A DNA stretch of 49,923 nt from an uncultured Ruminiclostridium sp. (GCA_910579265.1 CAJTTE010000019.1:1-49923); one strand, 5' to 3'. Shown: positions 1 through 8,115, numbered from the stretch's first letter. A program made the numbers and translations. Notes: generated by a model from the sequence alone, not told the origin.

Positions 1-52
1 CATCTGCCTTACAAGCAGAGGGTCACAGGTTCGAGCCCTGTAGCTCCCACCA
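1..52 (+). tRNA. tRNA-Val (anticodon TAC), 5' end outside the window
   Basis: The 3' two thirds of a tRNA are visible. The anticodon arm has stem TCTGC/GCAGA and loop CTTACAA, which gives anticodon TAC (Val). It is followed by the variable loop, a T arm with GGTTCGA, the 3' acceptor strand and an encoded CCA at 50-52. The D arm and the 5' acceptor strand lie before base 1. A strong terminator follows directly, so this is the last gene of a tRNA transcript. Confidence 0.93.
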
Positions 53-56
53 TATC

Positions 57-102
57 TTTTGTAAAAATCGCCCTCGGCTTGCCGGGGGCGATTTTTACAA
101 AA
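57..102 (+). terminator. Rho-independent terminator after tRNA-Val
   Basis: A perfect 17-bp inverted repeat (57-73 with 86-102) encloses a 12-base loop. The stem is G/C-rich inside and A/T-rich outside, so it would end transcription in either direction. Confidence 0.85.
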
Positions 103-143
103 CGGAAAAGATCTCATCGGTCATTCCGCTATTTCCTTAGCTC

Positions 144-340
144 CTTTTCGTCTCGTTTTTTAATTTTCCTTAAGAAAATTAGTTTTGACCTTGTGTAAAC
201 CGAAAATACGGACCTATGCCTTAAAGGACTTTTGACATTTTTTTTAAAATCCATTTTACATGACAGAAGAACTTGTTACTTTTTCGCTCCTCATTCGGTA
301 CTTTTCGTCCCGTTTTTTCAATTTACCTTAAGAAAATCAG
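144..340. repeat. Imperfect direct repeat, two 39-40 bp copies
   Basis: Bases 144-182 and 301-340 are near-identical. Both start CTTTTCGT, run through CGTTTTTT and end CCTTAAGAAAAT plus a few bases, with a handful of substitutions. They lie 157 bp apart with no gene between. The second copy abuts the left edge of family-2 copy 1. The origin is unknown; a local duplication is simplest. Confidence 0.6.
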
Positions 341-344
341 GTGC

Positions 345-518
345 TATTAAAATCGCGAATTGCAGGATTTATACTGACCGCAGACGCTATCCGCGTCAAA
401 AAATGCCGGTAGTTATCCCTTTGGGATAACTACGAAATGCCCTCGTATTTCTCCGCTTTTTCCTTAAAGCCGCCATGCTTTTACAGTGATTATACAAATT
501 TGCTTTGTTTTCGGATAC
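345..518 (-). repeat. Interspersed repeat family 2, copy 1
   Basis: Read on the minus strand this matches 42247-42420 and 45872-46046. It starts TATCCGAAAACAAAG, has an A/G-rich stretch ending in AAATACGAGGG, then a hairpin, then CCGGCATTTTTTGACG. The hairpin here is GTAGTTATCCC/GGGATAACTAC (409-419 with 423-433), 11 bp and perfect with a TTT loop. The outer end near 345 is worn and its exact limit is uncertain. Small ORFs crossing it look spurious. Confidence 0.8.
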
Positions 519-630
519 GCCATAGTTTTCACTTTGGAAAAACCGAAAGATACGGGAAAGTGTTTTACGAAGAGACTGCATCGATTTTAACACTTTTTAC
601 GAATTTTTTTCACGGCTCTTTGGAACTTCA

Positions 631-812
631 TTTAAGGCAACACCGCACAATGATTGCGTGTGCATCGCGCAGTCAGATTTTTCGTCAGATTGCGTAAATA
701 CGACGCAGGAATACTGACGTATTTCAAGGAGAATTTGTGTAAGATGACGGAAAGTATGCAAGCAAGTCGCACGCAAAGCCGTCAGGCGGTCATTGTGCGG
801 TATTGTCTTAAA
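631..812 (+). repeat. Interspersed repeat family 1, copy A (full length)
   Basis: A 182-bp element with terminal inverted repeats: 631-651 pairs with 792-812 with two mismatches in 21. The left end is TTTAAGGCAACACCGCACAA and the right end ATTGTGCGGTATTGTCTTAA. The interior carries conserved blocks CTGACGTATTTCAAGGAG and GCACGCAAAGCCGTC. Homologous copies lie at 28592, 33867, 36532, 38411 and 40481. No transposase or convincing ORF is present, which fits a MITE-like or structured-RNA repeat. Confidence 0.9.
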
Positions 813-1166
813 TACCACGGGATTTTACTGCATGGATTTTTAAACGGGAAATGGCCTTTAACGGGTTTAGAATTTCATAAATACGGATTCGTATTTAACA
901 CCGTATAAGTTCGCCGAGCCGTATCGGCGGGTCTAAAGAGATCATTGACCGGATTTTGTTGTATTCCTGAGCATTTTCTGTCGGTTTTCAGCAATACCGC
1001 AGAGCTCAAAGGTTCGGTTAAGGCAAGCCTTTAAAAATCCGCGGCTTTATGATAAGGCTTTCTGAAAAAAATAATTTTACATCACGCCTTCATGTTAAAA
1101 AAGGGTTGTATTTTTTTTATAGGATTGTTGAATATATCCAAAAGTGAGAAAATTTGAATTTTTGCT
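813..1166. other. Gene-free spacer before the tRNA-Gly/Cys unit
   Basis: No ORF with a ribosome binding site was found. Short matches to family-1 ends occur (GCAATACCGCA at 992-1002 and a TTAAGGC..GCCTTTAA palindrome at 1018-1034). They could be remnants of an older copy, but they are too short to call. Confidence 0.4.
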
Positions 1167-1195
1167 TGACTTTTGGACATTCATATGATAAAATG
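1167..1195 (+). promoter_or_regulatory. Sigma-A promoter for tRNA-Gly/tRNA-Cys
   Basis: TTGACT at 1167-1172, a 17-base spacer, then TAAAAT at 1190-1195. Transcription would start about 85 bases upstream of the mature tRNA-Gly, leaving a 5' leader to be processed. No other promoter is needed for tRNA-Cys. Confidence 0.7.
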
Positions 1196-1285
1196 TATCT
1201 TGCGCTGAAAAAACTGAAAAAAAGAAGCAAATTTTTTTGCTTTGCATATAATGCGATATAGCATAAAAAGTTTTTAAAAGTATAT

Positions 1286-1361
1286 GCGGATTTAGCTCAT
1301 CTGGTAGAGCGCCACCTTGCCAAGGTGGAGGTAGCGAGTTCGAGCCTCGTAATCCGCTCCA
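1286..1361 (+). tRNA. tRNA-Gly (anticodon GCC)
   Basis: A complete 76-base cloverleaf. The acceptor GCGGATT pairs with AATCCGC, the discriminator is T and CCA is encoded at 1359-1361. The anticodon stem CCACC/GGTGG encloses loop TTGCCAA, giving GCC. The T arm has GAGTTCGAGCCTC. It is first in a two-tRNA unit with tRNA-Cys. Confidence 0.96.
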
Positions 1362-1508
1362 GCAGTTTTATGATTTGAAATAACGAAATGCCTGAAAAGG
1401 GAATATTTTTTGTTTTTTCCGAATAAGCTGTACCAGCCTTTGCAACAGTGAAGGCAGAGCTTTTCGTTTTTGTGAACAAAAGTTGCGTATTCACAAAAGC
1501 GAAAACAT

Positions 1509-1582
1509 GGCGCTATAGCCAAGTGGTAAGGCAAAGGTCTGCAACACCTTGAGCCCCGGTTCAAATCCGGGTGGCGCCTCCA
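1509..1582 (+). tRNA. tRNA-Cys (anticodon GCA)
   Basis: A complete 74-base cloverleaf. The acceptor GGCGCTA pairs with TGGCGCC, and the T discriminator is the expected identity base for Cys. CCA is encoded. The anticodon stem AAGGT/ACCTT encloses CTGCAAC, giving GCA. The T arm has CGGTTCAAATCCG. It lies 147 bp after tRNA-Gly and directly before a strong terminator. Confidence 0.96.
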
Positions 1583-1584
1583 GT

Positions 1585-1625
1585 AAACCTCTTATTTTGC
1601 GACAGCAAAATAAGAGGTTTTTGTT
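1585..1625 (+). terminator. Rho-independent terminator after tRNA-Cys
   Basis: A perfect 16-bp stem (1585-1600 with 1605-1620) has loop GACA and a T run at 1618-1622. It ends the tRNA-Gly/Cys transcript. Confidence 0.9.
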
Positions 1626-2613
1626 TATGACTTAGGGGGAAATCCTGATGGTTTCACCCTATGACCCCTTTCACTTCGAAGTTTGAAACGAGATATAAAA
1701 TCTATTTGGTCACGATATCATTATCTTTTGGAAAACCGTCCTCTTTATATTTATTACGGTAATCCGGTTTGGCCCGGAAAGCTTACGAAAGAAAATGAGA
1801 TGGCTATGAGGAGAATTTATGCCGGTGTTTTTATGCGGGCACTTTATTGAATGATGATTTTACAGGCGAACTATTCGTTTTTCGGAAATTTTCGGCGGTT
1901 TTCCCAGGGGCAGATGGTTTTGGCTTCCGGTCTGTTCTTTTAAGTCTCTTTTCTTATTTCGTATCGTAGATGCGGAATGCAGGAGTTAAAAGTTATATAT
2001 ATTGGGCACAGTAATCGGATATATTTTTGCCGGAGCTTTTTTATGCGGCCGGATAGCGTTTTTGTGTGCTTTTAAGGTGTGGACTCTTAACCGTCCGATG
2101 GAATAAATTTATAAGTCTAAATAAAACAGAATTGTTTTCGTATGATCATCCAAAAAAATCAACGGGATGATCATCAGCTTCGGGTAGCTTTTGTATAATC
2201 AGTCAAATGCATACCGTTCGTTTTTCTGTCGGGAAAAATGTTGTAAATCGATTGTTTAAGCGCTTTTTTCATGATTTAAGGACAAGCCGTATAATAAAAA
2301 TATGGTTTTACATAAAACGTGTTTTTAAAGCAATAACGTTTTTCGGGAGCAAATCCTGCTATTGGGGCGGTAAGTATTGAAATTTAAAATAAGTGCGTGT
2401 ATAATGAAAGCAGAAACTTTTTGAGTTTTGTCGAAGATTCGATTTCCGGTTAACAAGAATTGGAACAGGGCGCGGAAAATCGTTTTACGTGATATTGTCA
2501 GAGAGGATGGGGAGTAGCAGTATGATTTTGTGTTGTAACTGATATTTATTTTCTCTTTTGGTATCAGTTATTTGATTTTGTGTTATATATTTTATTTCAT
2601 TTTATTTTGCATA

Positions 2614-2646
2614 CTGATCGTTCGATTCGGGCGATCGGTTTTTTTT
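2614..2646 (+). terminator. Possible Rho-independent terminator
   Basis: CTGATCG (2614-2620) pairs with CGATCGG (2632-2638), followed by eight T at 2639-2646. There is no recognised gene upstream, so it may be the tail of a lost transcription unit. Confidence 0.4.
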
Positions 2647-2770
2647 ATGGCATCAGTGCAAAAAATCACCGCCCGGAGCGGCGGAATAATGCCGACGTAG
2701 GTAAAGAAGCAAAAAAACGAAAACAAGCGGCAGATCATCGGTACCGCACTTTGCCAATCAAAGACAAGCA

Positions 2771-2915
2771 TTGTGTAAATGTTTATAACAGGCTATGGGA
2801 TCATGGATAACTCTATTCACGGTACACGGGAAAGCTATAGTGCAGCTTTCCCGCGTTTTGCAGACAGGATCGCCCATAATTCCATATGACAGCCGGTTAT
2901 ATACATTTACACGAA
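2771..2915. repeat. Large imperfect inverted repeat around an inner hairpin
   Basis: The arms at about 2771-2806 and 2879-2914 are inverted copies. Both read GTGTAAATGT.TATAAC.GGCT on their own strand, with a few differences beyond. Between them is a perfect 10-bp hairpin, CGGGAAAGCT/AGCTTTCCCG (2827-2836 with 2844-2853), followed by CGTTTTG. The structure sits directly before the TetR promoter at the left edge of the A/T-rich block. Confidence 0.6.
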
Positions 2916-2954
2916 TGCCGATGGCTACGGAAGCCTCTGCCAAATCCTAATATC

Positions 2955-2988
2955 TTGACAAAACTAATCCGATTTGTTAAAATACAAA
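2955..2988 (+). promoter_or_regulatory. Promoter and likely autoregulatory operator of the TetR gene
   Basis: TTGACA at 2955-2960, a 17-base spacer and TAAAAT at 2978-2983 form a near-consensus promoter. The inverted repeat TTTGT-N6-ACAAA (2973-2977 with 2984-2988) is centred on the -10 box, where a TetR-type repressor would block the polymerase. The operator role is inferred from position and symmetry. Confidence 0.65.
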
Positions 2989-3017
2989 CCGAAGTAAATA
3001 AAGGGAGGTGCTTTATC

Positions 3018-3587
3018 TTGCCAAAAATAAAAATTGATAAAGAATCGGTTATCAAAGAAGCCGCATATATGGCAAATACGACAGGCATAGAAAACTTATC
3101 CTTAAAAACGCTTGCATCGCAATTAGGTGTTAAGTCACCATCGCTTTATAACCATATGGACGGGCTTGATGACTTAAAACAGCAGCTCATGCTTTATGGC
3201 TGGAAAGAATTAGAGAACAAAATTATTCAGGCTGTAATAGGATTATCCGGATATGATGCGGTTAGAGCTATGTGCTACGCTTTCCGTGAATATGCGATAG
3301 ATAATCCGGGAGTTTTTAGTACAATGCTTTGGTACAATCAATTTGAAAATGAACAGATGAGCGAAGTGACTTCAAAAATGTTTTCGATTTTTTTCAAAAT
3401 AACTAAGTCGCTAAATATCTCGCAAGATAATTGTATTCATTTGGTCAGAATGTTTAGGAGCTTTTTAGAGGGCTTTGCATTGCTTGAAAATCATAACGCC
3501 TTTGGTAATACACAGTTGATAAAAGATAGTTTTGAATTATCAATAACCATTTTGATTGAGGGAGCAAAAAAATTAGAGGGGAAATGA
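3018..3587 (+). CDS. TetR/AcrR-family transcriptional regulator
   Basis: A predicted 189-aa DNA-binding regulator. The N-terminal helix-turn-helix covers about residues 8-55 (TGIENLSLKTLASQLGVKS followed by PSLYNHMDGLDDLKQQ, the usual TetR recognition-helix layout). The rest is a helical ligand-binding and dimerisation domain resembling the WHG type. I chose the TTG at 3018 because an excellent AGGGAGGTG lies 7 bases before it. The frame extends to an ATG at 2886, but that lies upstream of the promoter. A palindrome over the -10 box suggests autorepression. The serine hydrolase starts 40 bp downstream and is probably cotranscribed and controlled by it. The ligand is unknown. Confidence 0.85.
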   Translation: MPKIKIDKESVIKEAAYMANTTGIENLSLKTLASQLGVKSPSLYNHMDGLDDLKQQLMLYGWKELENKIIQAVIGLSGYDAVRAMCYAFREYAIDNPGVFSTMLWYNQFENEQMSEVTSKMFSIFFKITKSLNISQDNCIHLVRMFRSFLEGFALLENHNAFGNTQLIKDSFELSITILIEGAKKLEGK

Positions 3588-3627
3588 CAGCGAATGGTAT
3601 ATCAGAAAAATTAAGGGGAAAGGTTTT

Positions 3628-5010
3628 ATGAATCGACAGATCATTTGTGTGATACTATCGCTAATTTGTGTTATTGCTATATGGGATAAGCCTGTTTTGG
3701 CAAATGAAAAAAATAGCAATTACAGCAGTATTGACAGCCGGATAGAAAAAGAAATAAAGGAATTACATATTCCCGGAATGGCGATAGCCATCGTAGACTC
3801 TGAAGAGGTTTTGTTTTCTGAAGCTTATGGAAATTGCGATAATTCAGATACGCCTTTTATTATAGGTTCATTGAGCAAATCATTCACAGCATTAGCTGTT
3901 ATGCAGCTTGTGGAAGAAGAAAAAGTAGATTTAGACACGACAATATCTGATTATATTGATACCTCTGCTTATTTTATAAATGCGTCCGATGGAGATAGAA
4001 TTACTGTAAGACAGCTTTTGAATCAGACAAGCGGGTTAGGTACATATCAGCGTTTTGGAAATGCAAAAATAACAGAAAGTTACGGACAACATCAATATGC
4101 AAATATAAATTACGGATTGTTAGGAGAAATTATAGAAACAGTCAGCGGAATTAGCTATTCAGAGTATATGGATAAAAACATTTTTTCTCCACTAAGTATG
4201 AGTCATACGGCAGCAACACTTATACAAAGCAAAGAAAACGGATTAATAACAGGGTATCGAAATTATTTCGGACTTCCGATTGCAGGAGAGCCGGACTATC
4301 CCGATAAATATTCATGGTCAACCGTTCCGGCGGGTTATTTAAGTTCCAGTGTATCAGATATGGCAAAATATCTGCAAATGTATCTGAATGGCGGAATGGG
4401 AATCGTCAGTCAAAACAGTTTAAACGCTATGCTTTATGACAATGTATATGTAGATGGTGATAGCCCCTATTATTACGGAATGGGGTGGACTTTGACGGAG
4501 GAATATACAGAGCCTGTATTTGGGCATTCTGGACTGGTTGAGAATTATATGTCAAATATGTTCCTATTGCCGGAAAGCGGATTAGGAATCATTTTCCTCA
4601 TCAATATGAACGATTATCTTGTCACGAACCAACTGGCAGATATTATAAGCAAAAATGTGATATTTGCTCTTTTGGGCAGAGAACAATATGATATATCCGG
4701 CAGCCCGTATATTGTAAGACACCTGTTGCTGAATGGGGCATATTTAGCGTTGGTTGCAGCGGCGGTATATCCAATAGCAACGATAAGAAAATGGAAGAAA
4801 AGGAAACAGACAACGAGACTGATACTCTTTGACATTGCAAGGCATGGCATATTGCCACTACTGTTACTCTGTTTGCCCTATATGGCAGGTATTCCATTAT
4901 GGGTAGTATGGTATTTTGTAAAAGACCTGTTCCTTGTTTTGTTGGTGAATTCAGGTTTGCTTTTGGTTATGGGATTATACAAAATATTATTTGCGGTATT
5001 CAAGACATGA
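3628..5010 (+). CDS. Membrane-anchored serine hydrolase, beta-lactamase/PBP4* fold
   Basis: This 460-aa protein has the serine beta-lactamase/DD-peptidase fold. The motifs are in order: S81-L-S-K84 (SxxK, nucleophile and base), Y157-A-N159 (YxN) and H300-S-G302 in place of KTG. That set is usual for class-C-like esterases and peptidases rather than true penicillinases. Residues 5-26 form a signal peptide or anchor. After the catalytic domain come about three hydrophobic helices (roughly 363-386, 406-430, 432-457), which tether it to the membrane. AAGGGGAAAGG precedes the ATG. The gene follows a TetR regulator and precedes an alpha/beta hydrolase. The substrate cannot be read from sequence; peptidoglycan or an antibiotic ester is possible. 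Confidence 0.85.
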   Translation: MNRQIICVILSLICVIAIWDKPVLANEKNSNYSSIDSRIEKEIKELHIPGMAIAIVDSEEVLFSEAYGNCDNSDTPFIIGSLSKSFTALAVMQLVEEEKVDLDTTISDYIDTSAYFINASDGDRITVRQLLNQTSGLGTYQRFGNAKITESYGQHQYANINYGLLGEIIETVSGISYSEYMDKNIFSPLSMSHTAATLIQSKENGLITGYRNYFGLPIAGEPDYPDKYSWSTVPAGYLSSSVSDMAKYLQMYLNGGMGIVSQNSLNAMLYDNVYVDGDSPYYYGMGWTLTEEYTEPVFGHSGLVENYMSNMFLLPESGLGIIFLINMNDYLVTNQLADIISKNVIFALLGREQYDISGSPYIVRHLLLNGAYLALVAAAVYPIATIRKWKKRKQTTRLILFDIARHGILPLLLLCLPYMAGIPLWVVWYFVKDLFLVLLVNSGLLLVMGLYKILFAVFKT

Positions 5011-5059
5011 CAGACTACGTGCTGTTATTGCTCTGAATTATAAAAAGCAAGAGTAAATC

Positions 5060-5239
5060 ATGCAGCGCCCTATGAAGAATATTCTGTTACAATATGCGGT
5101 AAGGCAATCAGCTTTACCTATGGGGGAGCTTGCCGCCCTGTTATTCTTGCCGGAAAACTTAGAGGATTTTTATGCGGTATTGCCGCAAATGAAATCAATT
5201 AACAAATTGGATTTTTGGGAGAAGATAATATGGAATTGA
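5060..5239 (+). CDS. Small 59-aa hypothetical protein
   Basis: A 59-codon ORF from ATG 5060 to TGA 5237-5239, encoding MQRPMKNILLQYAV and continuing with PMGELAALLFLPENLEDFYA. Composition is protein-like (Leu-rich, amphipathic, no low complexity) and the frame stays open across the whole gap between the two hydrolase genes. It overlaps the start of the next gene by 10 bases, as in translationally coupled operons. The ribosome binding site is weak (AAGCAAGAG, about 8 bases away). No family was recognised. It could be an unannotated small protein or a chance ORF. Confidence 0.5.
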   Translation: MQRPMKNILLQYAVRQSALPMGELAALLFLPENLEDFYAVLPQMKSINKLDFWEKIIWN

Positions 5240-5931
5240 ACAAAATTAGAATTAACGGCATCCCTTCTATATCATGGGGAGGGCCAAGTGATAAAATAAT
5301 AATTGCGGCGCATGGGAGTCATTCTTCAAAAATTGACGACTGTATTTGGATACTTGCGGAAGAAGCAGCTACAAAAGGCTATCAGGTCCTTAGCTTTGAC
5401 CTGCCGCAACATGGAGAAAGAATATATGAAACAGATCATATTATGCCCGCTGAATGTATTCGAGAATTGAAAACAATGTACTCATATGCAGCAAGTCAAA
5501 GCAAGGCGATTTCACTTTTCGGCTGTAGTATGGGAGCATATTTTGAATTGCTTACATTTGCAGATATGGAAATAGAGAATGTGTGGTTTCTTTCTCCTGT
5601 GACAGATATGGAGCGAATTATTCATAATCTAATGGATTATTGCCAAATCACAGAGGAAGAGTTCAAAGAAAAGATAAAGATAGAAAATGATATAGAGCCA
5701 TTATACTTTCCGTATTATGAATATGTAAAAAGCCATCCGATTAAAGCATGGAATCACAAAACATATATTCTTCGTGGAGAGGGTGACACATTGTGCGAGT
5801 ATGATCATGTAAAAGCCTTTTCAAGCAAATTTGGCTGTGAACTTACAGTGCAAAAAGGAGGCGAACATTGGTTTCATACAGAATCTGAGCTTGAATTTTT
5901 CAGAAAATGGCTCCGAAAGCGACTATTCTAA
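5230..5931 (+). CDS. Alpha/beta-hydrolase fold protein
   Basis: A predicted 233-aa cytoplasmic hydrolase. The nucleophile elbow is G98-C-S100-M-G, the acid candidate is D186 (LRGEGDTLCEYD) and the base H213 (GGEHWFHT), all in the expected order. An oxyanion-type HGS lies at 28-30. I chose ATG 5230 because GGGAGAAG lies 6 bases upstream; the frame also has an ATG five codons earlier with no ribosome binding site. It is last in the TetR-serine hydrolase-small ORF block and is followed by a terminator 70 bp downstream. Substrate unknown; an esterase or acyl-transfer role would fit. Base use is A/T-rich like its two neighbours. Confidence 0.8.
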   Translation: MELNKIRINGIPSISWGGPSDKIIIAAHGSHSSKIDDCIWILAEEAATKGYQVLSFDLPQHGERIYETDHIMPAECIRELKTMYSYAASQSKAISLFGCSMGAYFELLTFADMEIENVWFLSPVTDMERIIHNLMDYCQITEEEFKEKIKIENDIEPLYFPYYEYVKSHPIKAWNHKTYILRGEGDTLCEYDHVKAFSSKFGCELTVQKGGEHWFHTESELEFFRKWLRKRLF

Positions 5932-6000
5932 ATTCCAGTTTATAGAATTGCAGCCAGCTTAAAACTGAATAACTGCCGCTATATAAAACGGCACACTAAG

Positions 6001-6032
6001 ACAGGAAATCATGAAAAGGTTTCCTGTTTTTT
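6001..6032 (+). terminator. Terminator of the TetR/hydrolase block
   Basis: ACAGGAAA (6001-6008) pairs with TTTCCTGT (6020-6027), followed by a T run to 6032. Confidence 0.75.
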
Positions 6033-6179
6033 GCGCCTGTCTTTGGCATTTTCAAAAATTGGAGGTCATCATTTTGTTTTTTGGCATTAATCCGGGAGTA
6101 TATGCGATAACAGATATATGGCGGAGAAAATACGTTACGGATAAAGGAAAGCACCTTCAAGCATATAAGAAAGCCAGGT

Positions 6180-6280
6180 CCTCCTTGTAGTACGGAGGGC
6201 GTGATAATGCGCCGGGAGCGGACAGGTATTTGCTTCGGCATGAAACGCCTCCTTGTAGTACGGAGGGCGTGATAATGCGC
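6180..6280. repeat. Two identical 33-bp direct repeats
   Basis: Bases 6180-6212 and 6248-6280 are identical and 68 bp apart. Each begins with an imperfect hairpin CCTCC..GTAGTAC..GGAGG and ends GGGCGTGATAATGCGC. They lie between the accessory block and the sugar-kinase promoter. This is not CRISPR (only two units, and the unit itself folds). A duplicated hairpin element or recombination scar is possible. Confidence 0.75.
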
Positions 6281-6376
6281 TTAGACCGGCACTTTGATAA
6301 AAAATCGTTTTTGCGCCGCGCAAAGCGAAATGATACGGAAAAAATGTGTTTCATCGGGACAGCCGTCAATGCATTA

Positions 6377-6405
6377 TTGAAAAAAATTTATTCTTATGGT
6401 ATACT
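6377..6405 (+). promoter_or_regulatory. Sigma-A promoter of the kinase-to-apbE operon
   Basis: TTGAAA at 6377-6382, a 17-base spacer and TATACT at 6400-6405. Its position rules out the far-upstream start (6346) that the kinase frame would otherwise allow. Confidence 0.7.
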
Positions 6406-6540
6406 GTTATCGGAAGGCGGCAGGCACATATCGCGCGCCGCTTAAAAAACGAAAGGCGATCCGTTAAATTTATGATGAGAGGCGTTTTACAGGCGCTTCT
6501 TATGATCAAAGCCCGACGGATCGGAGTATGGTATTATTTT

Positions 6541-8115
6541 ATGACAACCGGCGAAAAAATTTCAAGCGGAAAATGCTTTTTGGGAATCGAGTTCGGCTCC
6601 ACCAGAATCAAGGCCGTACTTACCGACGATCAGTATAAACCGGCGGCTATGGGAGAATATCAGTGGGAAAACCGTTTCGAGGGAGGCTACTGGACCTATC
6701 CGCTTGATGAGATCCGTAAGGGCCTCAGCTCTTGTTATTCGGATCTTAAAAGGAATACTGCGGAAAAATTCGGAGTCGGGCTTTCATCATTCAGGGCTAT
6801 GGGCATTTCCGGTATGATGCATGGTTATATGCCCTTCGACAGCGAATGGAATTTACTTGTTCCCTTCCGTACCTGGAGAAATACAAATACGGGAGAGGCG
6901 GCGGCTGAGCTTACACGGCTTTTCGGCTTCAATATTCCTCAGCGCTGGAGTATTACCCATCTTTATCAGGCTATTCTGGACAAAGAGGAGCATATAGGAA
7001 AAATTTCGTATATCACCACACTCGCGGTTTATGTCCACCGACTTCTTACGGGAGTAACGGCGGCGGGGATCGGAGAGGCGTCGGGTATGTTTCCGGTCAA
7101 GGACGCGGGATATAATGAGGAAATGCTTGATAAATTTTCGGAAGTCGTTTCGGATGCAGGATTGACGAGGAGTATCCGTGATATGCTCCCTAAAGTGATG
7201 CTCAGCGGAGAAAAATGCGGGGTCTTAAGCGCCGAGGGCGCTTTGCTGCTTGATCCCGAGGGGGATCTTAAGGCGGGAATACCATTCTGTCCTCCCGAGG
7301 GAGATGCGGGGACGGGAATGACGGCAACCGACAGCGTAAGGGCAAAGACCGGAAACGTTTCGGCAGGAACCTCGGTTTTCGCCATGGCGGTTCTGGAAAA
7401 GCCGCTTTCGGGAGTGTATCCCGAAATAGATGTGGTGGCTACTCCCGACGGAAGGGCGGTGGCTATGGTACACTGCAACAACTGCTGCTGCGAGTTGGAC
7501 GCATGGATAGGCTTGTTTGAAGAATTCTGCGGACTTGCCGGAATCGATATCGGACGTCCGGAGCTTTATCGAATGCTTTACGGCAACGCTATGAAGGGCG
7601 ACGCAGACTGCGGCGGAGCTGCGGCGTACAATTTTCTGTCCGCAGAGCCCGTGGCCGGGGTCGATAAGGGAAAACCGATGTATTTCCGCAGCGCTTCGGG
7701 CAAATTTAATCTGGCAAATTTCTTTCGCGCCGAGCTTATGGGATCGCTGGCAAGTCTTAAAATGGGTATGGATATCCTTTTCGGCCGCGAGAACGTCAGA
7801 CTTGAAAGGCTTTCGGCTCACGGCGGCCTGTTTAAAGTTCCCGGTGCGGCGGATGTGCTTCTTGCCGACGGACTAAACGTGCCCGTTACCGTCACGGAAG
7901 CCGCAGGAGAAGGAGGAGCCTGGGGGATGTCTCTTCTGGCGGCTTATATGGCCGACGGCGGCGGCTGTGAGCTGGGGAAGTTCCTTTCCGAAAAGGTATT
8001 TGACAATATAGCAAGCAGAGAGGTCCTTCCTTCTAAGGAAGGCGTCATCGGATTTGACAGATTTATGAAAAATTACGCAGAAGGCCTTAAAGCGGTAAAA
8101 GCTATGGAGGATTAA
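6541..8115 (+). CDS. FGGY-family carbohydrate kinase (possible ribulokinase role)
   Basis: A predicted sugar kinase of the FGGY/hexokinase-actin fold, about 524 aa. The N-terminal phosphate-binding motif GIEFGSTRIKAVL is at residues 15-27. A central GMTATDSVRAKTGNVSAGTS resembles the second phosphate loop, and a C-terminal SAHGGLFKVPGAADVLLADG followed by AAGEGGAWG matches the adenosine-binding FGGY signature region. ATG 6541 fits the family start; ATG 6475 is an alternative, and neither has a strong ribosome binding site. The next gene, 42 bp away, encodes L-ribulose-5-phosphate 4-epimerase, so L-ribulose is a plausible substrate. No araA isomerase is in the window, so that assignment is inference. 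Confidence 0.8.
   Translation: MTTGEKISSGKCFLGIEFGSTRIKAVLTDDQYKPAAMGEYQWENRFEGGYWTYPLDEIRKGLSSCYSDLKRNTAEKFGVGLSSFRAMGISGMMHGYMPFDSEWNLLVPFRTWRNTNTGEAAAELTRLFGFNIPQRWSITHLYQAILDKEEHIGKISYITTLAVYVHRLLTGVTAAGIGEASGMFPVKDAGYNEEMLDKFSEVVSDAGLTRSIRDMLPKVMLSGEKCGVLSAEGALLLDPEGDLKAGIPFCPPEGDAGTGMTATDSVRAKTGNVSAGTSVFAMAVLEKPLSGVYPEIDVVATPDGRAVAMVHCNNCCCELDAWIGLFEEFCGLAGIDIGRPELYRMLYGNAMKGDADCGGAAAYNFLSAEPVAGVDKGKPMYFRSASGKFNLANFFRAELMGSLASLKMGMDILFGRENVRLERLSAHGGLFKVPGAADVLLADGLNVPVTVTEAAGEGGAWGMSLLAAYMADGGGCELGKFLSEKVFDNIASREVLPSKEGVIGFDRFMKNYAEGLKAVKAMED

Larger units (their letters stand above)
1626..2954. other. Long gene-poor region with several inverted repeats
   Basis: No intact gene with a start and ribosome binding site was found in about 1.3 kb. 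What can be seen: short open frames with protein-like composition at 1665-1850 and about 1990-2105 that lack proper starts; a stem at 2142-2151/2165-2174 (ATGATCATCC); a stem at 2536-2544/2562-2570 (TAACTGATA); a terminator-like hairpin at 2614-2646; and a large imperfect inverted repeat at 2771-2915. This is probably decayed gene or mobile-element DNA next to the accessory block that follows. Confidence 0.4.

Noticed and set aside
597..908. Small ORFs inside family-1 copies (also at 33745-34074, 38405-38746, 40350-40656)
   Set aside because: They arise because the repeat is open in several frames. Starts lie outside the repeat at unrelated positions, both strands give ORFs and none has a ribosome binding site.
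985..1034. Short matches to family-1 ends (GCAATACCGCA and a TTAAGGC palindrome)
   Set aside because: Only 11-17 bp with no interior similarity; chance or an unprovable remnant.
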